DNA from: Cryomorphaceae bacterium BACL29 MAG-121220-bin8
GTDB taxonomy: Bacteria; Bacteroidota; Bacteroidia; Flavobacteriales; Flavobacteriaceae
Length of the DNA: 64,000 nucleotides
Direction: 5' to 3'
Assembly (NCBI GenBank): GCA_905182765.1
Contig: CAJJCV010000006.1
Coordinates: 40,943 to 104,942 of the forward strand
Positions 27,360-35,716 of this stretch are shown here, one piece after another. How positions within the stretch are numbered: the first letter of the stretch is position 1; every line of letters begins with the position of its first letter. The position numbers and the translations under genes are program-made. The notes under the pieces were generated by a model, which was not told where the DNA came from, made no database searches, and was given only the letters and a program-made list of their open reading frames with translations.

Positions 27360-27726
27360 TTTATTACCAGTTCCGTTAGGCATCGAAGAGCTTCACAGAT
27401 TAGCAATGAATATTATTGGAAAGGATCTAGAAAAAGATAATTATGAATTTCTATCCATTAATAGTTCTTTAGAAAAAAATCCACAGTTTGTATGCACAAA
27501 AAATAAGCAGCTTTATTTTATTATTGTAAAAGCAATTTTATATCCTGAAAACCCAAAAACTTTTGAGATTAAAAATCTTAACAAAATTTTAGATCACTGT
27601 ACTAAATTTGATGCTAAATTATTATGTGCAAAAGTTGGATTAGCAAATTCTGATGATTATGAATTACCTTTGTTTAAGAATTCAAGTTATATTGTAAATT
27701 ATGCGGGTATTGAGGAAATTAATTAG
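27331..27726 (+). CDS. Uncharacterised small protein encoded between nqrF and apbE
   Basis: From the ATG at 27331 the product is 131 residues ([20 protein letters not shown]). The track start at 27292 would bury 68 bases in nqrF. The protein is soluble, with no signal peptide or helix long enough to span a membrane. Hydrophobic beta segments stand out ([21 protein letters not shown] and [13 protein letters not shown]), with three cysteines in all. I recall similar flavobacterial proteins in this place, often mislabelled as NqrF, but know no function. It overlaps nqrF by 29 bases and apbE by 26, so translation is probably coupled. A role in Na+-NQR assembly is an inference from position only. 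Confidence 0.8.
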   Translation: MSDLTTLEDNLLPVPLGIEELHRLAMNIIGKDLEKDNYEFLSINSSLEKNPQFVCTKNKQLYFIIVKAILYPENPKTFEIKNLNKILDHCTKFDAKLLCAKVGLANSDDYELPLFKNSSYIVNYAGIEEIN

Positions 27727-28699
27727 TTCTTTATTCTTTATTTGTTTTTTGTCTAGTTGTACGGATTCGTATAATACTTATTCCTACTCAGGATTTGCAT
27801 TAGGAACAAAGTTTAATATTATATATAATTCAACGGAACCATTTACGGATTTAGAATTCATAGCAGATTCTATTTTTTTTGATTTAAACAAATCACTTTC
27901 AACCTATATTCCTAATTCGGATATTTCTAAAATTAATAATGGAGATAGTTCAGTTCAAGTCGATGATAATTTTATTACTGTATTTAATAAATCAAAATCA
28001 ATTTGGAAGCATACTAATGGGTATTTCGATCCAACAGCTGGGATTCTTACTAATGCTTACGGCTTAGGACCTAATACCGTTCCTAAATACTATGTAAATA
28101 ACGATAGTATTATGAATTTTATTGGTTTTGAAAAGGTGTTTCTTGAAAATAGATCAGTCAAAATTAGTAAAGGAATGTATCTTGATTTTAATGCAATCGC
28201 TAAAGGCTATTGTGTAGATTTATTATCAAATGTTTTAAAGGAAAATGATATAAAAAATCATTTAATAGAAATTGGAGGAGAAATGTATGCTAGTGGAATA
28301 AATAATATTACCAATACTAATTGGAAAGTTGGAATTTCTGATCCATTACAACCTGAAATTAATAAACAAAAGATTTTTTTAAATAATAATGCACTTGCTA
28401 GTTCAGGAAATTACAGAAAATTTTTAATTGAACCTGACACAGGTTTTAAAATAGTACATACAATCAATCCTAATAACGGTAGAGCAGATCAAACTAATAT
28501 TTTAGCAACTTCTGTAATAGCGAAAAACTGTATGACTGCAGACGCCTATGCAACAGCATTTATGGCTATGCCTCTGGATAAATCTATAAATTTAATTAAC
28601 ACTGATGAGTCTTTAGATGGTATGATTATTTATCTTGATGTAAAAAACGAAATCCAAACCTTTTATAGCTTAGGTTTTAAAAACTCAATTTTTAATTAA
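27701..28699 (+). CDS. apbE: FAD:protein FMN transferase (ApbE), lipoprotein
   Basis: ApbE transfers FMN from FAD to a threonine of NqrB and NqrC. The 332-residue protein has a lipobox LSSC with Cys20, so it is anchored facing the periplasm. Family motifs are YSGFALGTKFNI, GYFDPTAGILTNAYGLG, LDFNAIAKGYCVDLLS, LIEIGGEMYASG, HTINPNNGR and the metal-binding block NCMTADAYATAFMAM. Being last in the nqr operon, with a 26-base overlap with the preceding gene, ties it to Na+-NQR maturation. Its 3' end overlaps the convergent methyltransferase by 15 bases. Confidence 0.95.
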   Translation: MRVLRKLISSLFFICFLSSCTDSYNTYSYSGFALGTKFNIIYNSTEPFTDLEFIADSIFFDLNKSLSTYIPNSDISKINNGDSSVQVDDNFITVFNKSKSIWKHTNGYFDPTAGILTNAYGLGPNTVPKYYVNNDSIMNFIGFEKVFLENRSVKISKGMYLDFNAIAKGYCVDLLSNVLKENDIKNHLIEIGGEMYASGINNITNTNWKVGISDPLQPEINKQKIFLNNNALASSGNYRKFLIEPDTGFKIVHTINPNNGRADQTNILATSVIAKNCMTADAYATAFMAMPLDKSINLINTDESLDGMIIYLDVKNEIQTFYSLGFKNSIFN

Positions 28700-29461
28700 T
28701 TTTTTACAAACAGGTATAATTTCATCTTCAATTATTCCAAATTTTTCAATTTCTTTTTTAGTGAAATTTGAAGAGTACTTTATTGGACTAACTTCGAAAT
28801 CAGCTTTTTTTAGTCTTTCAAAGTAATCTAAACCATATAATCTAACATGGTCATATTGTCCGAATTTTTCAATTCTTTCTTTCTTGTTTGTAATCAAATT
28901 GTCTTCTAATGTTTTTTTTGAATTTTGATTTATTGGAACTTGAAGAATTGCTGTACCATTAATATTTAGCACTCTATATATCTCACTTATTGCTTTTTTA
29001 TCATCTTCAATATGTTCAAGCACATGATTACACAATAAAAAATCAAAGGAATTGTCCTTAAATGGCATATCACATATATCTCCTTTTATTGATGCAAGCG
29101 GAGAATTTAAATCATAAGTTGTGTAAGTTATATTTTTCAGTTTTTTAAAAATTTTATGGAAAGATTGTTCAGGGGCTATGTGTAATACTTTGATTTTTTC
29201 TTTAAAAAAAATTGTTTCATTTTTTAAAAACAACCATAATAATCTATGTCTTTCAAGAGATAAAGTTCCTGGACTTAATGCGTTTTCTCTTTGTTTTACA
29301 TATCCGTAAGGAAGGAATTTTCTATAAGATTTACCATTTATGGGATCGCTAAATTTAGTTCCCCTATAATAAATATCTAAAATTGGATTAAAAAAGTTAC
29401 TCCACCATATTAAATAAGGTCTAGGTATAGTATTTATTAAAAATTTAATTAATTTTTTCAA
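28685..29461 (-). CDS. Class I SAM-dependent methyltransferase
   Basis: A 258-residue Methyltransf_11-type enzyme. The SAM-binding region begins KVLHIAPEQSFHKIF, with the acidic motif II in YTTYDLNSPLASIKGD. NSFDFLLCNHVLEHIEDDKK is motif IV (an H-V-L-E-H signature), and the post-motif GTAILQVPI is also present. The substrate is unknown. The N-terminus (PRPYLIWWSNFFNPILDIYYRGTKFSDPINGKSYRKFLPYGY) is typical of flavobacterial homologues. It is last in the gpmI-thioredoxin-map-methyltransferase unit, 5 bases after map. Confidence 0.88.
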   Translation of the reverse strand: MKKLIKFLINTIPRPYLIWWSNFFNPILDIYYRGTKFSDPINGKSYRKFLPYGYVKQRENALSPGTLSLERHRLLWLFLKNETIFFKEKIKVLHIAPEQSFHKIFKKLKNITYTTYDLNSPLASIKGDICDMPFKDNSFDFLLCNHVLEHIEDDKKAISEIYRVLNINGTAILQVPINQNSKKTLEDNLITNKKERIEKFGQYDHVRLYGLDYFERLKKADFEVSPIKYSSNFTKKEIEKFGIIEDEIIPVCKKLIKN

Positions 29462-29466
29462 TCTAT

Positions 29467-30267
29467 TTATTTAAAAGGAAATTCTTCATCACTTTTAATT
29501 CCTAATGCTTTATGAACATAATCGAAGGTTGATAATAGTTTTGGCTTTCCATTTACTATTGCAATATTATGTTCAAAATGGGCGCTAGGTTTATTATCTC
29601 TAGTCAGAATAGTCCAGCCATCGTTTAATTGATTGATTTTAGAGCTTCCAAGATTAATCATAGGCTCAATAGCAACGACCATTCCTTCTTGAAATTTCTT
29701 TCCTGATCCTCTTTTACCGTAATTAGGCATCTCAGGTTTTTCGTGCATTTCTTTTCCAAGCCCATGACCAACTAATTCTTTTACAACACCATACCCTCTA
29801 GATTCATTATGATTTTGAATAGCATAGCCTACATCACCAACCCTATTTCCGGTTTTAAATTGTTCAATCCCTACATAAAGAGATTCTTTTGTGGTTTGCA
29901 ACAATTTTTCAACCTCTTGATCTATTTCTCCAACAGCAAAAGTATATGCGTGATCTCCATAATATCCATTTTTTAAGACACCACAATCAATTGATAGTAT
30001 GTCTCCGTCATTTACAACATCCTTGTTTGGAATTCCATGAACAACTTGAGAATTAGGGCTTATGCAAAGCGTGTTAGGAAAATCATATAAACCTAAAAAA
30101 CCGGGTTCAGCATTATGATCCCTTATGAAAGTTTCAGCTAATTTGTCAAGAAATAAAGTATTTATCCCGGGCTTGATTTCTTCAGCAAGCATCCCTAAGG
30201 TCTTAGAAACTAGTTGAGCACTTTCTTTAATTAACTCTATTTCATCAAGGCTTTTTATTAAACTCAT
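29467..30267 (-). CDS. map: Type I methionine aminopeptidase
   Basis: It removes the initiator methionine from nascent proteins. The 266 residues carry all five metal ligands: two Asp in SIDCGVLKNGYYGDHAYTF, His in VGHGLGKEMHEKPEMPNYG, Glu in VVAIEPMI and Glu in HFEHNIAI. The active-site His of the substrate pocket is in QVVHGIPN. There is no N-terminal SH3 or zinc extension. It lies 1 base after the thioredoxin-like gene. Only one map is seen in this window. Confidence 0.96.
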   Translation of the reverse strand: MSLIKSLDEIELIKESAQLVSKTLGMLAEEIKPGINTLFLDKLAETFIRDHNAEPGFLGLYDFPNTLCISPNSQVVHGIPNKDVVNDGDILSIDCGVLKNGYYGDHAYTFAVGEIDQEVEKLLQTTKESLYVGIEQFKTGNRVGDVGYAIQNHNESRGYGVVKELVGHGLGKEMHEKPEMPNYGKRGSGKKFQEGMVVAIEPMINLGSSKINQLNDGWTILTRDNKPSAHFEHNIAIVNGKPKLLSTFDYVHKALGIKSDEEFPFK

Positions 30268-30268
30268 C

Positions 30269-30796
30269 TTAAAAATCGTATGGATTTTGATAATTGTTTG
30301 TGGTTAAAATTTCCAATATATCTTTTTCAATTGTTTCTAACGGAAATTCTACTATTCTATTGATTTCTTTACCATCTTTTTTAAATATAAAAGTCGGAAC
30401 ATTTATTAAGTTTTGATCTAGTTCCAAACTATCAGGTGTGGTTTTTTCCAATGTCATTCCAATTAATTCAATTGAATTTTCATTAATTTTAAGTTTGTCA
30501 ATTAATTTAAAAAATACAGGTATTTCTTTTCTACTATCAGAACACCATGTACCCATAAAAACAGTTATTTCTATATCTTTAAATAACGGTTTTAGTTTAT
30601 TTAAAGTTTCTTTATCAAGATTATAATCTGAATAATTTTGATTAAACCATTCTGCGTGTGGATTATTTGAAAGCTCTTTTCTTTCAAAAACCCCTATTAT
30701 GTCAGTATATTCTTCAGGTTCAGATTTTTTTTTATTTATAGAACTATTACAGCTAAAAATCATTGCTGTAAGTATAAGGAATGTGAATTTTTTCAT
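30269..30796 (-). CDS. Thioredoxin-fold lipoprotein with monothiol CSDS site
   Basis: A 175-residue lipoprotein, with lipobox IFSC (Cys16). It has a thioredoxin-like domain from about residue 75, shown by ITVFMGTWCSDSRKEIPVFF and the cis-Pro region INVPTFIFKKDGKEI. The active site reads C-S-D-S, so the second cysteine of CxxC is absent. It cannot act as a classical dithiol oxidoreductase without a partner. Its start overlaps the gpmI stop by 4 bases (ATGA), and map follows 1 base after it. The substrate is unknown. A periplasm- or membrane-facing thiol protein is the cautious reading. Confidence 0.85.
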   Translation of the reverse strand: MKKFTFLILTAMIFSCNSSINKKKSEPEEYTDIIGVFERKELSNNPHAEWFNQNYSDYNLDKETLNKLKPLFKDIEITVFMGTWCSDSRKEIPVFFKLIDKLKINENSIELIGMTLEKTTPDSLELDQNLINVPTFIFKKDGKEINRIVEFPLETIEKDILEILTTNNYQNPYDF

Positions 30797-32325
30797 TCTT
30801 TTATAATTAATGATTTACGAGTCATTTTTTTAGGAATTTCAATATTCATGATATCTAAAATAGTAGGTGCGATATCTCCAAGGACTCCATTTTGAATTTT
30901 TTTTATGTTATTATCAATTAAGATTAAAGGGACCATATTTGTGGTATGCGCAGTATTGGGTGATCCGTCTTTATTTATCATTATATCGGAGTTTCCATGA
31001 TCAGCTATTACCAAAATAGAATAATTTTTTGTTTGTGCTTTTTCAATTATACGTTTAGAACAAACATCAACAGTTTCACAAGCTTTAATAGCTGCAGACA
31101 TAACCCCAGTATGTCCGACCATATCTGGATTTGCAAAATTTAAACAAATAAAATCAACATCTCCTTTTTCAATCACTGGAATAATAGAGTCGGTTATCTC
31201 AAAAGCACTCATTTCTGGTTTTAAATCATATGTGGCTACTTTAGGAGATTGACAAAGTATTCTCCTCTCGTTTGTGTAAGCTTCTTCTCTCCCCCCATTA
31301 AAAAAAAATGTAACGTGTGGGTACTTTTCAGTTTCTGCAATCCTGATTTGTTTCTTTTTATTTTTTGAAAGAACTTCTCCTAAAGTATCATTCAAATTAT
31401 CCTTTTCATATATTTTTTTAATTCCTTTGAAATTTTCATTATAGTTGGTCATTGTTATAAACTCTAAATCGAGTTTAGTCATTCCATTTTCTAAGAAATC
31501 ATTTTGAGATAAGACATCTGTAAGTTGTCTTCCTCTATCTGTTCTAAAGTTAAAGAATATAACATAATCACCATTTTCAATAATCCCTTTTGGATTATTA
31601 TTATTGTCAATAGCTACTATTGGTTCTATAAATTCGTCACTAATATTATTTTGATAAGAATCGTTTATTGATTTTGTAATATCTGAGGATTTGATTCCAT
31701 TTCCATTAACCAGAAGATCATAACATTTTTTTGTTCTTTCCCATCTTTTGTCCCTGTCCATAGCATAATATCTTCCAATAACACTTGCTAGAGTAGCTCC
31801 GTTAGATTGACTAAATTTTTCAATTCTATCTATAAAGCCCTTTCCTGATTTTGGATCTACATCTCTTCCGTCAGTAAAAGCATGAACAAAAACTTTATCA
31901 AGATTCATTTTCCCAGTTAATTTTAAAATAGCTTCTAAATGATTGATATGAGAGTGTACTCCACCATCAGAAACTAGTCCAATTAGATGTAGTTTTTTTT
32001 TATTTTTTTGAAGTTCTTTTAAAGGGTTTTTTAAATTTTCTAAATCGTTAAATCTATTTTCATCAATATCTAAATTTATTCTTGCAAAATCTTGATATAC
32101 AATTCTTCCAGCACCAAGATTCATATGGCCTACCTCGCTATTCCCCATTTGACCTTCAGGAAGTCCAACACCAGCCCCATAAGTTATCAACTTTGAATTG
32201 GCATGTTTATCATATAAAGAATCAATGTATGGTGTTTTAGCCTTATTTATAGCTGAAACAGAGGGATCTTTAGCTATTCCCCAACCATCTAGAATCATTA
32301 AAAGAACTTTCTTGTTATTTGTCAA
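30793..32325 (-). CDS. gpmI: 2,3-bisphosphoglycerate-independent phosphoglycerate mutase
   Basis: The Mn2+-dependent enzyme interconverts 3- and 2-phosphoglycerate in glycolysis and gluconeogenesis. The 510 residues start LLMILDGWG (metal Asp). They contain the phosphoserine site MGNSEVGHMNLGAGRIVYQD, SDGGVHSHINHLEA, HAFTDGRDVDPKSG, GRYYAMDRDKRWERT, YPHVTFFFNGGREE and metal ligands in ADHGNSD and NTAHTTNMVP. The start codon is TTG (TTGACAAATAAC). No in-frame ATG lies upstream and the motif is only 11 residues away. It heads a four-gene unit behind a TATATTTG box. Confidence 0.96.
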   Translation of the reverse strand: MTNNKKVLLMILDGWGIAKDPSVSAINKAKTPYIDSLYDKHANSKLITYGAGVGLPEGQMGNSEVGHMNLGAGRIVYQDFARINLDIDENRFNDLENLKNPLKELQKNKKKLHLIGLVSDGGVHSHINHLEAILKLTGKMNLDKVFVHAFTDGRDVDPKSGKGFIDRIEKFSQSNGATLASVIGRYYAMDRDKRWERTKKCYDLLVNGNGIKSSDITKSINDSYQNNISDEFIEPIVAIDNNNNPKGIIENGDYVIFFNFRTDRGRQLTDVLSQNDFLENGMTKLDLEFITMTNYNENFKGIKKIYEKDNLNDTLGEVLSKNKKKQIRIAETEKYPHVTFFFNGGREEAYTNERRILCQSPKVATYDLKPEMSAFEITDSIIPVIEKGDVDFICLNFANPDMVGHTGVMSAAIKACETVDVCSKRIIEKAQTKNYSILVIADHGNSDIMINKDGSPNTAHTTNMVPLILIDNNIKKIQNGVLGDIAPTILDIMNIEIPKKMTRKSLIIKE

Positions 32326-32350
32326 AGTGAATTGCTTATTTGTTACTTTA

Positions 32351-32358
32351 CAAATATA
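32351..32358 (-). promoter_or_regulatory. -7 promoter box for the gpmI operon
   Basis: TATATTTG on the minus strand, 25 bases before the TTG start of gpmI. An exact TAnnTTTG match. Confidence 0.6.
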
Positions 32359-32377
32359 ATTATAATCTAATGATCGT

Positions 32378-33094
32378 TTATTTTAAATCAGGATTAATAT
32401 CCATTATGTTTTCTAAGATATATTTATCAATAAAGTTTTTGTCAAAGTACTCATAACCATTAAGATTCTTGTTTTTAAAAAATTTTTCTAAATCAGAATT
32501 AATTAAAGCTTTTAAATATTTTTTAGAACTTGATTTATAACTGTAATGCCATGGTTCAAATTCAAACCCTTTTCTTTTAGGATCATTATTGTAGGTTAAA
32601 TAAAACCCGTATTTCTCAGAATTATTTGATAACCATTTTTTTAAATCATAAAAAACGCCTCCTTTCAGATATTTTTCTGACATTAAAACATTCTTTTCGT
32701 CTGGGTATTTTCCGTCAATAATATCAATATCCGTCCCCCAATGGTGCCTAGATGTTCCAGGAATTGTGGAAAAACGTACAATTTCATTTATTGCATCAAT
32801 TGGATTGAGAGAATACTGTTTAGTGAATTTGTCATATTTTTTGTTCCAAATAAAACTTTGTCTTCCAAAAGATCTGTGAGCTGAAACAATTTTTAAAATA
32901 ATCCCATCTTTTTTTGCTGCTTCTTCCATTTTTTTAAAAGCAAAAAATGTTTTTGATTCAAGTTTTAGACTATCTCCAATTAAATCATTGTGATCAATAC
33001 CTGTAACAAAGTCTATATTCATAATTTTTTGAGAGTAATTCTTAATGCAAATTAAAAAAAATAAGAGAAATAAAAATTTAGTACCATTTATCAT
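32378..33094 (-). CDS. M15 family D-alanyl-D-alanine carboxypeptidase (VanY-like), secreted
   Basis: A 238-residue peptidoglycan peptidase. Residues 1-21 (MINGTKFLFLLFFLICIKNYS) are a signal peptide. The zinc-binding VanY motifs are visible as SAHRSFGRQSFIWNKKY, SRHHWGTDIDII (SxHxxGxAxD) and FEPWHYSY (ExxWH). This predicts removal of terminal D-Ala from stem peptides in the periplasm. The start overlaps the stop of the upstream GNAT gene by 4 bases (ATGA), so the two are co-translated. Why a GNAT enzyme is coupled to it is not clear. Confidence 0.92.
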   Translation of the reverse strand: MINGTKFLFLLFFLICIKNYSQKIMNIDFVTGIDHNDLIGDSLKLESKTFFAFKKMEEAAKKDGIILKIVSAHRSFGRQSFIWNKKYDKFTKQYSLNPIDAINEIVRFSTIPGTSRHHWGTDIDIIDGKYPDEKNVLMSEKYLKGGVFYDLKKWLSNNSEKYGFYLTYNNDPKRKGFEFEPWHYSYKSSSKKYLKALINSDLEKFFKNKNLNGYEYFDKNFIDKYILENIMDINPDLK

Positions 33095-33534
33095 TTTAAT
33101 TTTTTATATAAAAAATAGTGTTTGCCAACTCCTTCAATATTAAAACTTTTTTTGGTTTTTACATAACCCTGTTTTAAATAAAATTCTATTGATTCTAATC
33201 TTGCATTCATCCATATAAAATCAATATTAATATTAATACAAAATGATTCTACTTTTTTAAGTAATAATGAGCCAATTTTGTTTTTTTGATAAATTTTATA
33301 AACTGCCATTCCTCTAAGTTGAATATTGCTTAAAGATTTAATTTTATTGGTATTGTTTTTTATTAAAGAGACTCCGCCAATTATTAAATTTTCTTTAAAT
33401 GCAGCAAAATGTGCTGTACTTTCGTTTTCATCTCCTTCAAATTTACAGAATTTAATCCCTTTATTATTTCTTAAGACTTTATTCCTTAACGAATATAAAT
33501 CCTCACTTTTAACTTTTTTTATAATCAAACACAT
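33091..33534 (-). CDS. GNAT family N-acetyltransferase
   Basis: A 147-residue GCN5-related acetyltransferase. The AcCoA-binding motif A is RGMAVYKIYQKNKIGSLLLKKV (R/Q-x-x-G-x-G/A pattern), after the beta strand LIIGGVSLI. The C-terminal part IDFIWMNARLESIEFYLKQGY fits motif B and the conserved Tyr. The substrate is unknown. It is first in a two-gene unit with the M15 peptidase and is divergent from tRNA-Gly. Confidence 0.88.
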   Translation of the reverse strand: MCLIIKKVKSEDLYSLRNKVLRNNKGIKFCKFEGDENESTAHFAAFKENLIIGGVSLIKNNTNKIKSLSNIQLRGMAVYKIYQKNKIGSLLLKKVESFCININIDFIWMNARLESIEFYLKQGYVKTKKSFNIEGVGKHYFLYKKLK

Positions 33535-33595
33535 TAAAGTTAAAATTAGTAATATATTTAATTGTTATTAATATAAATTAACAATTCATTAATTT

Positions 33596-33603
33596 TATAT
33601 TTG
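33596..33603 (+). promoter_or_regulatory. -7 promoter box for tRNA-Gly
   Basis: TATATTTG ends 7 bases before the mature 5' end of tRNA-Gly. That is the spacing expected if transcription starts at or next to the tRNA, and it gives independent support for reading TAnnTTTG as the promoter box here. Confidence 0.65.
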
Positions 33604-33610
33604 TAATAAT

Positions 33611-33683
33611 GCGGGAGTAGCTCAGTTGGTAGAGCGTCAGCCTTCCAAGCTGAATGTCGCCGGTTCGAACCCGGTCTCCCGCT
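33611..33683 (+). tRNA. tRNA-Gly (anticodon TCC)
   Basis: A 73-base cloverleaf. The acceptor GCGGGAG pairs with CTCCCGC. The D arm is GCTCAGTTGGTAGAGC. The anticodon arm is TCAGC-CTTCCAA-GCTGA with anticodon TCC, the variable loop ATGTC, and the T arm GCCGG-TTCGAAC-CCGGT. The discriminator base is T. CCA is not encoded. It reads GGA and, by wobble, other Gly codons. Confidence 0.97.
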
Positions 33684-33696
33684 CAATTTTATTTTA

Positions 33697-34440
33697 ATGA
33701 GATACGTTTTTATATTATTTTTTATTTCTAATTTCATTTATTCTCAGTCTGAGAATAGAACATGGATAAGAGGAAAAGTATTATATAAAAACAGTAATGT
33801 AGTTTCAGCTAATGTTGTCAATAATACGAGTCGAAACGCTACAATAACAAATAACGAAGGAGAGTTTGAGATGCTGGTTAAATTAAATGATAGACTCGTT
33901 TTTTCATCTGTACAGTATCAAATACGATCAGTTGTTATAAATAAAGAAATTCTTCAAAAAAGTAGACTAGTTATAGACGTTAACGAAAAAGTTACTGTAT
34001 TAGATGAAGTTGTTGTTGGGCCAGAGAATACAGAAAAGTTTTTAGACTTGAAGGAAGAAGAGTTTAAAAGAACTTATTACAATTTTGATAAATCATCAAA
34101 AATTGAAAATCAAATTCTAAAAGCAGGTACATTTAATAATGGGTTAAATTTTATAAACCTTTATAAAATGATTGCAAAATCAGCGAATAAAAGTGAGGAA
34201 ATCGACAAAAAATTTAGTAATGTTAATTACAAACCAAGTGATTTGATTAGAGAGGTTTACGATGACGCTTTTTTTGTTAAAAGTCTTGGATTGAAAAAAC
34301 AAAATATTTCTGAGTTCTTATTGTACTGTGATGATAAATTTCCTTCAAAATTTTTATTCAAAAAAAGCAATGAATTTCAGTTGTTAGATTTTCTAATTAA
34401 ACAAAGTGATAAATTTAAAAAAATACTTGAAAGGAGTTAG
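33697..34440 (+). CDS. Secreted CarboxypepD_reg-like domain protein, paralogue 1
   Basis: The protein has 247 residues. A signal peptide covers 1-17 (MRYVFILFFISNFIYSQ). Residues 25-105 form a carboxypeptidase-regulatory-like (DUF4480/CarboxypepD_reg-like) beta-sandwich: IRGKVLYKNSNVVSANVVNNT, TNNEGEFEM, LDEVVV. This is the domain that precedes TonB-dependent receptors, but no barrel or plug follows. The C-terminal 130 residues are helical and charged. It resembles the next protein along its length, so the two arose by duplication. It starts 14 bases after tRNA-Gly. The role is unknown. Confidence 0.85.
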   Translation: MRYVFILFFISNFIYSQSENRTWIRGKVLYKNSNVVSANVVNNTSRNATITNNEGEFEMLVKLNDRLVFSSVQYQIRSVVINKEILQKSRLVIDVNEKVTVLDEVVVGPENTEKFLDLKEEEFKRTYYNFDKSSKIENQILKAGTFNNGLNFINLYKMIAKSANKSEEIDKKFSNVNYKPSDLIREVYDDAFFVKSLGLKKQNISEFLLYCDDKFPSKFLFKKSNEFQLLDFLIKQSDKFKKILERS

Positions 34441-35194
34441 TTTTATATTTTGGTTTTTTTTAGGAATTCTTTCTGTTTTTTCTCAAACTAAACCAAACTT
34501 TAAAACTTTAAAAGGTGAAATTGTTAACGATTCCGTCAGTATAAGTGGAATTCACATTATAAATAAGACCAGTGGTTCTAAAACAATAACTGATATTAAT
34601 GGAGTATTTGAAATTGGGGTTAAAAAACAAGACACGATTATAATATCTTCAGTCCAAATAAAACCACGTGTTATTGTGATGGAAAATGAGATGTTAAATC
34701 AAACTTATATAAAAATCTACGTTGATCAATTTATAAATGAATTAAGTAATGTAGTGGTTAGATCTAATAGTTTATCAGGAAATATATTAAACGATATGGC
34801 AAACTCTAATGTTAAGGTTCCGATAAACTTTGATGATGTTGGTATCCCCGGATTTAAAGGTATTAGAGAAGAAAAAATTGAAAAAATTGTACCTTTTATA
34901 GGCTTGCCAATAATGTCTATAAATATTGAGGCTTTGTATAAAAATCTAAGTGGATATTATAAGCGTTTGAAAAAAAGAAGAATTTGGGATAAACAAAATA
35001 TAACTACAGTTGATGTAATTGAATTCTATGGTGTTAGTTTTTTTACTAGGTCATACAATTTAACCCAAGATGAAGTTTATGAATTTGTTTTAGGAGCTAT
35101 AGAAAACAGTTCAATTCAAAATGATTTTAAGTTGTCTAATCATGGTTTAGTTTTAGAATCATTCGATAAATTTTATAAAAGCAGAAATGAATAA
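34406..35194 (+). CDS. Secreted CarboxypepD_reg-like domain protein, paralogue 2
   Basis: The protein has 262 residues. With the GTG at 34406 the signal peptide is MINLKKYLKGVSFIFWFFLGILSVFSQ, with a lysine n-region. A later TTG at 34427 is an alternative start. The beta-sandwich (LKGEIVNDSVSISGIHIINKT, TDINGVFEIGV, NELSNVVVRS) and the C-terminal helical part (NITTVDVIEFYGVSFFTRSYNL) parallel paralogue 1 (YKPSDLIREVYDDAFFVKSLGL). It overlaps the upstream gene by 35 bases and the DUF6702 gene by 8, which indicates coupled translation. Confidence 0.85.
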   Translation: MINLKKYLKGVSFIFWFFLGILSVFSQTKPNFKTLKGEIVNDSVSISGIHIINKTSGSKTITDINGVFEIGVKKQDTIIISSVQIKPRVIVMENEMLNQTYIKIYVDQFINELSNVVVRSNSLSGNILNDMANSNVKVPINFDDVGIPGFKGIREEKIEKIVPFIGLPIMSINIEALYKNLSGYYKRLKKRRIWDKQNITTVDVIEFYGVSFFTRSYNLTQDEVYEFVLGAIENSSIQNDFKLSNHGLVLESFDKFYKSRNE

Positions 35195-35675
35195 ATTAAA
35201 ATTAATTCTAATAGTTTTTTGTTTTGGTTTTTCAACTCATAAATACTATGTGAGTACTTCACTTTTTAATTTTACTGATTCAAATTCTCTTCAAATTACT
35301 GTAAGATTATTCAAAGATGATTTTAAAGATGCTTTTAAAAAAAAATATTTAGTAAATGATATAATAACTGACGAGATGCTTATTGATTCTTTGTATCATA
35401 ATAATATCAATAATTATTTTAATTCATTTCTTATTGTTTTATTGGATGACGTTAAAAATAAATTAAACTTTATAGGTTTAGAAAATAAAAATGACATGTA
35501 TGTGTTTTATTTAGAAATTGAAAATGTTCCAGATTTTTATAATCTTATTATTGATAATAAACTTTTATTTGATCTTTATTCTGAACAACAGAATATTATT
35601 CATGTTAAAAAAAATGGTAATAAAAAGAGTTTTATATCTAGGGTTAATAATTCAATACTTTCTCTAGATATTTAA
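35187..35675 (+). CDS. DUF6702 family protein
   Basis: A 162-residue protein. The N-terminus MNKLKLILIVFCFGFSTHKYYVSTS is a short secretion signal running into the H-K/Y-Y-V-S-x-x pattern that opens DUF6702 proteins. Next comes NSLQITVRLFKDDFKDAFKKKY, the typical statement of this family. Flavobacterial members usually sit directly before an M1 peptidase, as here (41 bases). It may act with that peptidase in the periplasm, but no function is known. Confidence 0.82.
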   Translation: MNKLKLILIVFCFGFSTHKYYVSTSLFNFTDSNSLQITVRLFKDDFKDAFKKKYLVNDIITDEMLIDSLYHNNINNYFNSFLIVLLDDVKNKLNFIGLENKNDMYVFYLEIENVPDFYNLIIDNKLLFDLYSEQQNIIHVKKNGNKKSFISRVNNSILSLDI

Positions 35676-35716
35676 ACATTTTCATTAAATTTAGTCTTTC
35701 CAAAAAAATAATAATT

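Noticed and set aside
33611-33683. tRNA-Gly as an attachment site for an integrated element
   Set aside because: No integrase and no repeat of the tRNA 3' end was found downstream. The following genes are ordinary flavobacterial genes.
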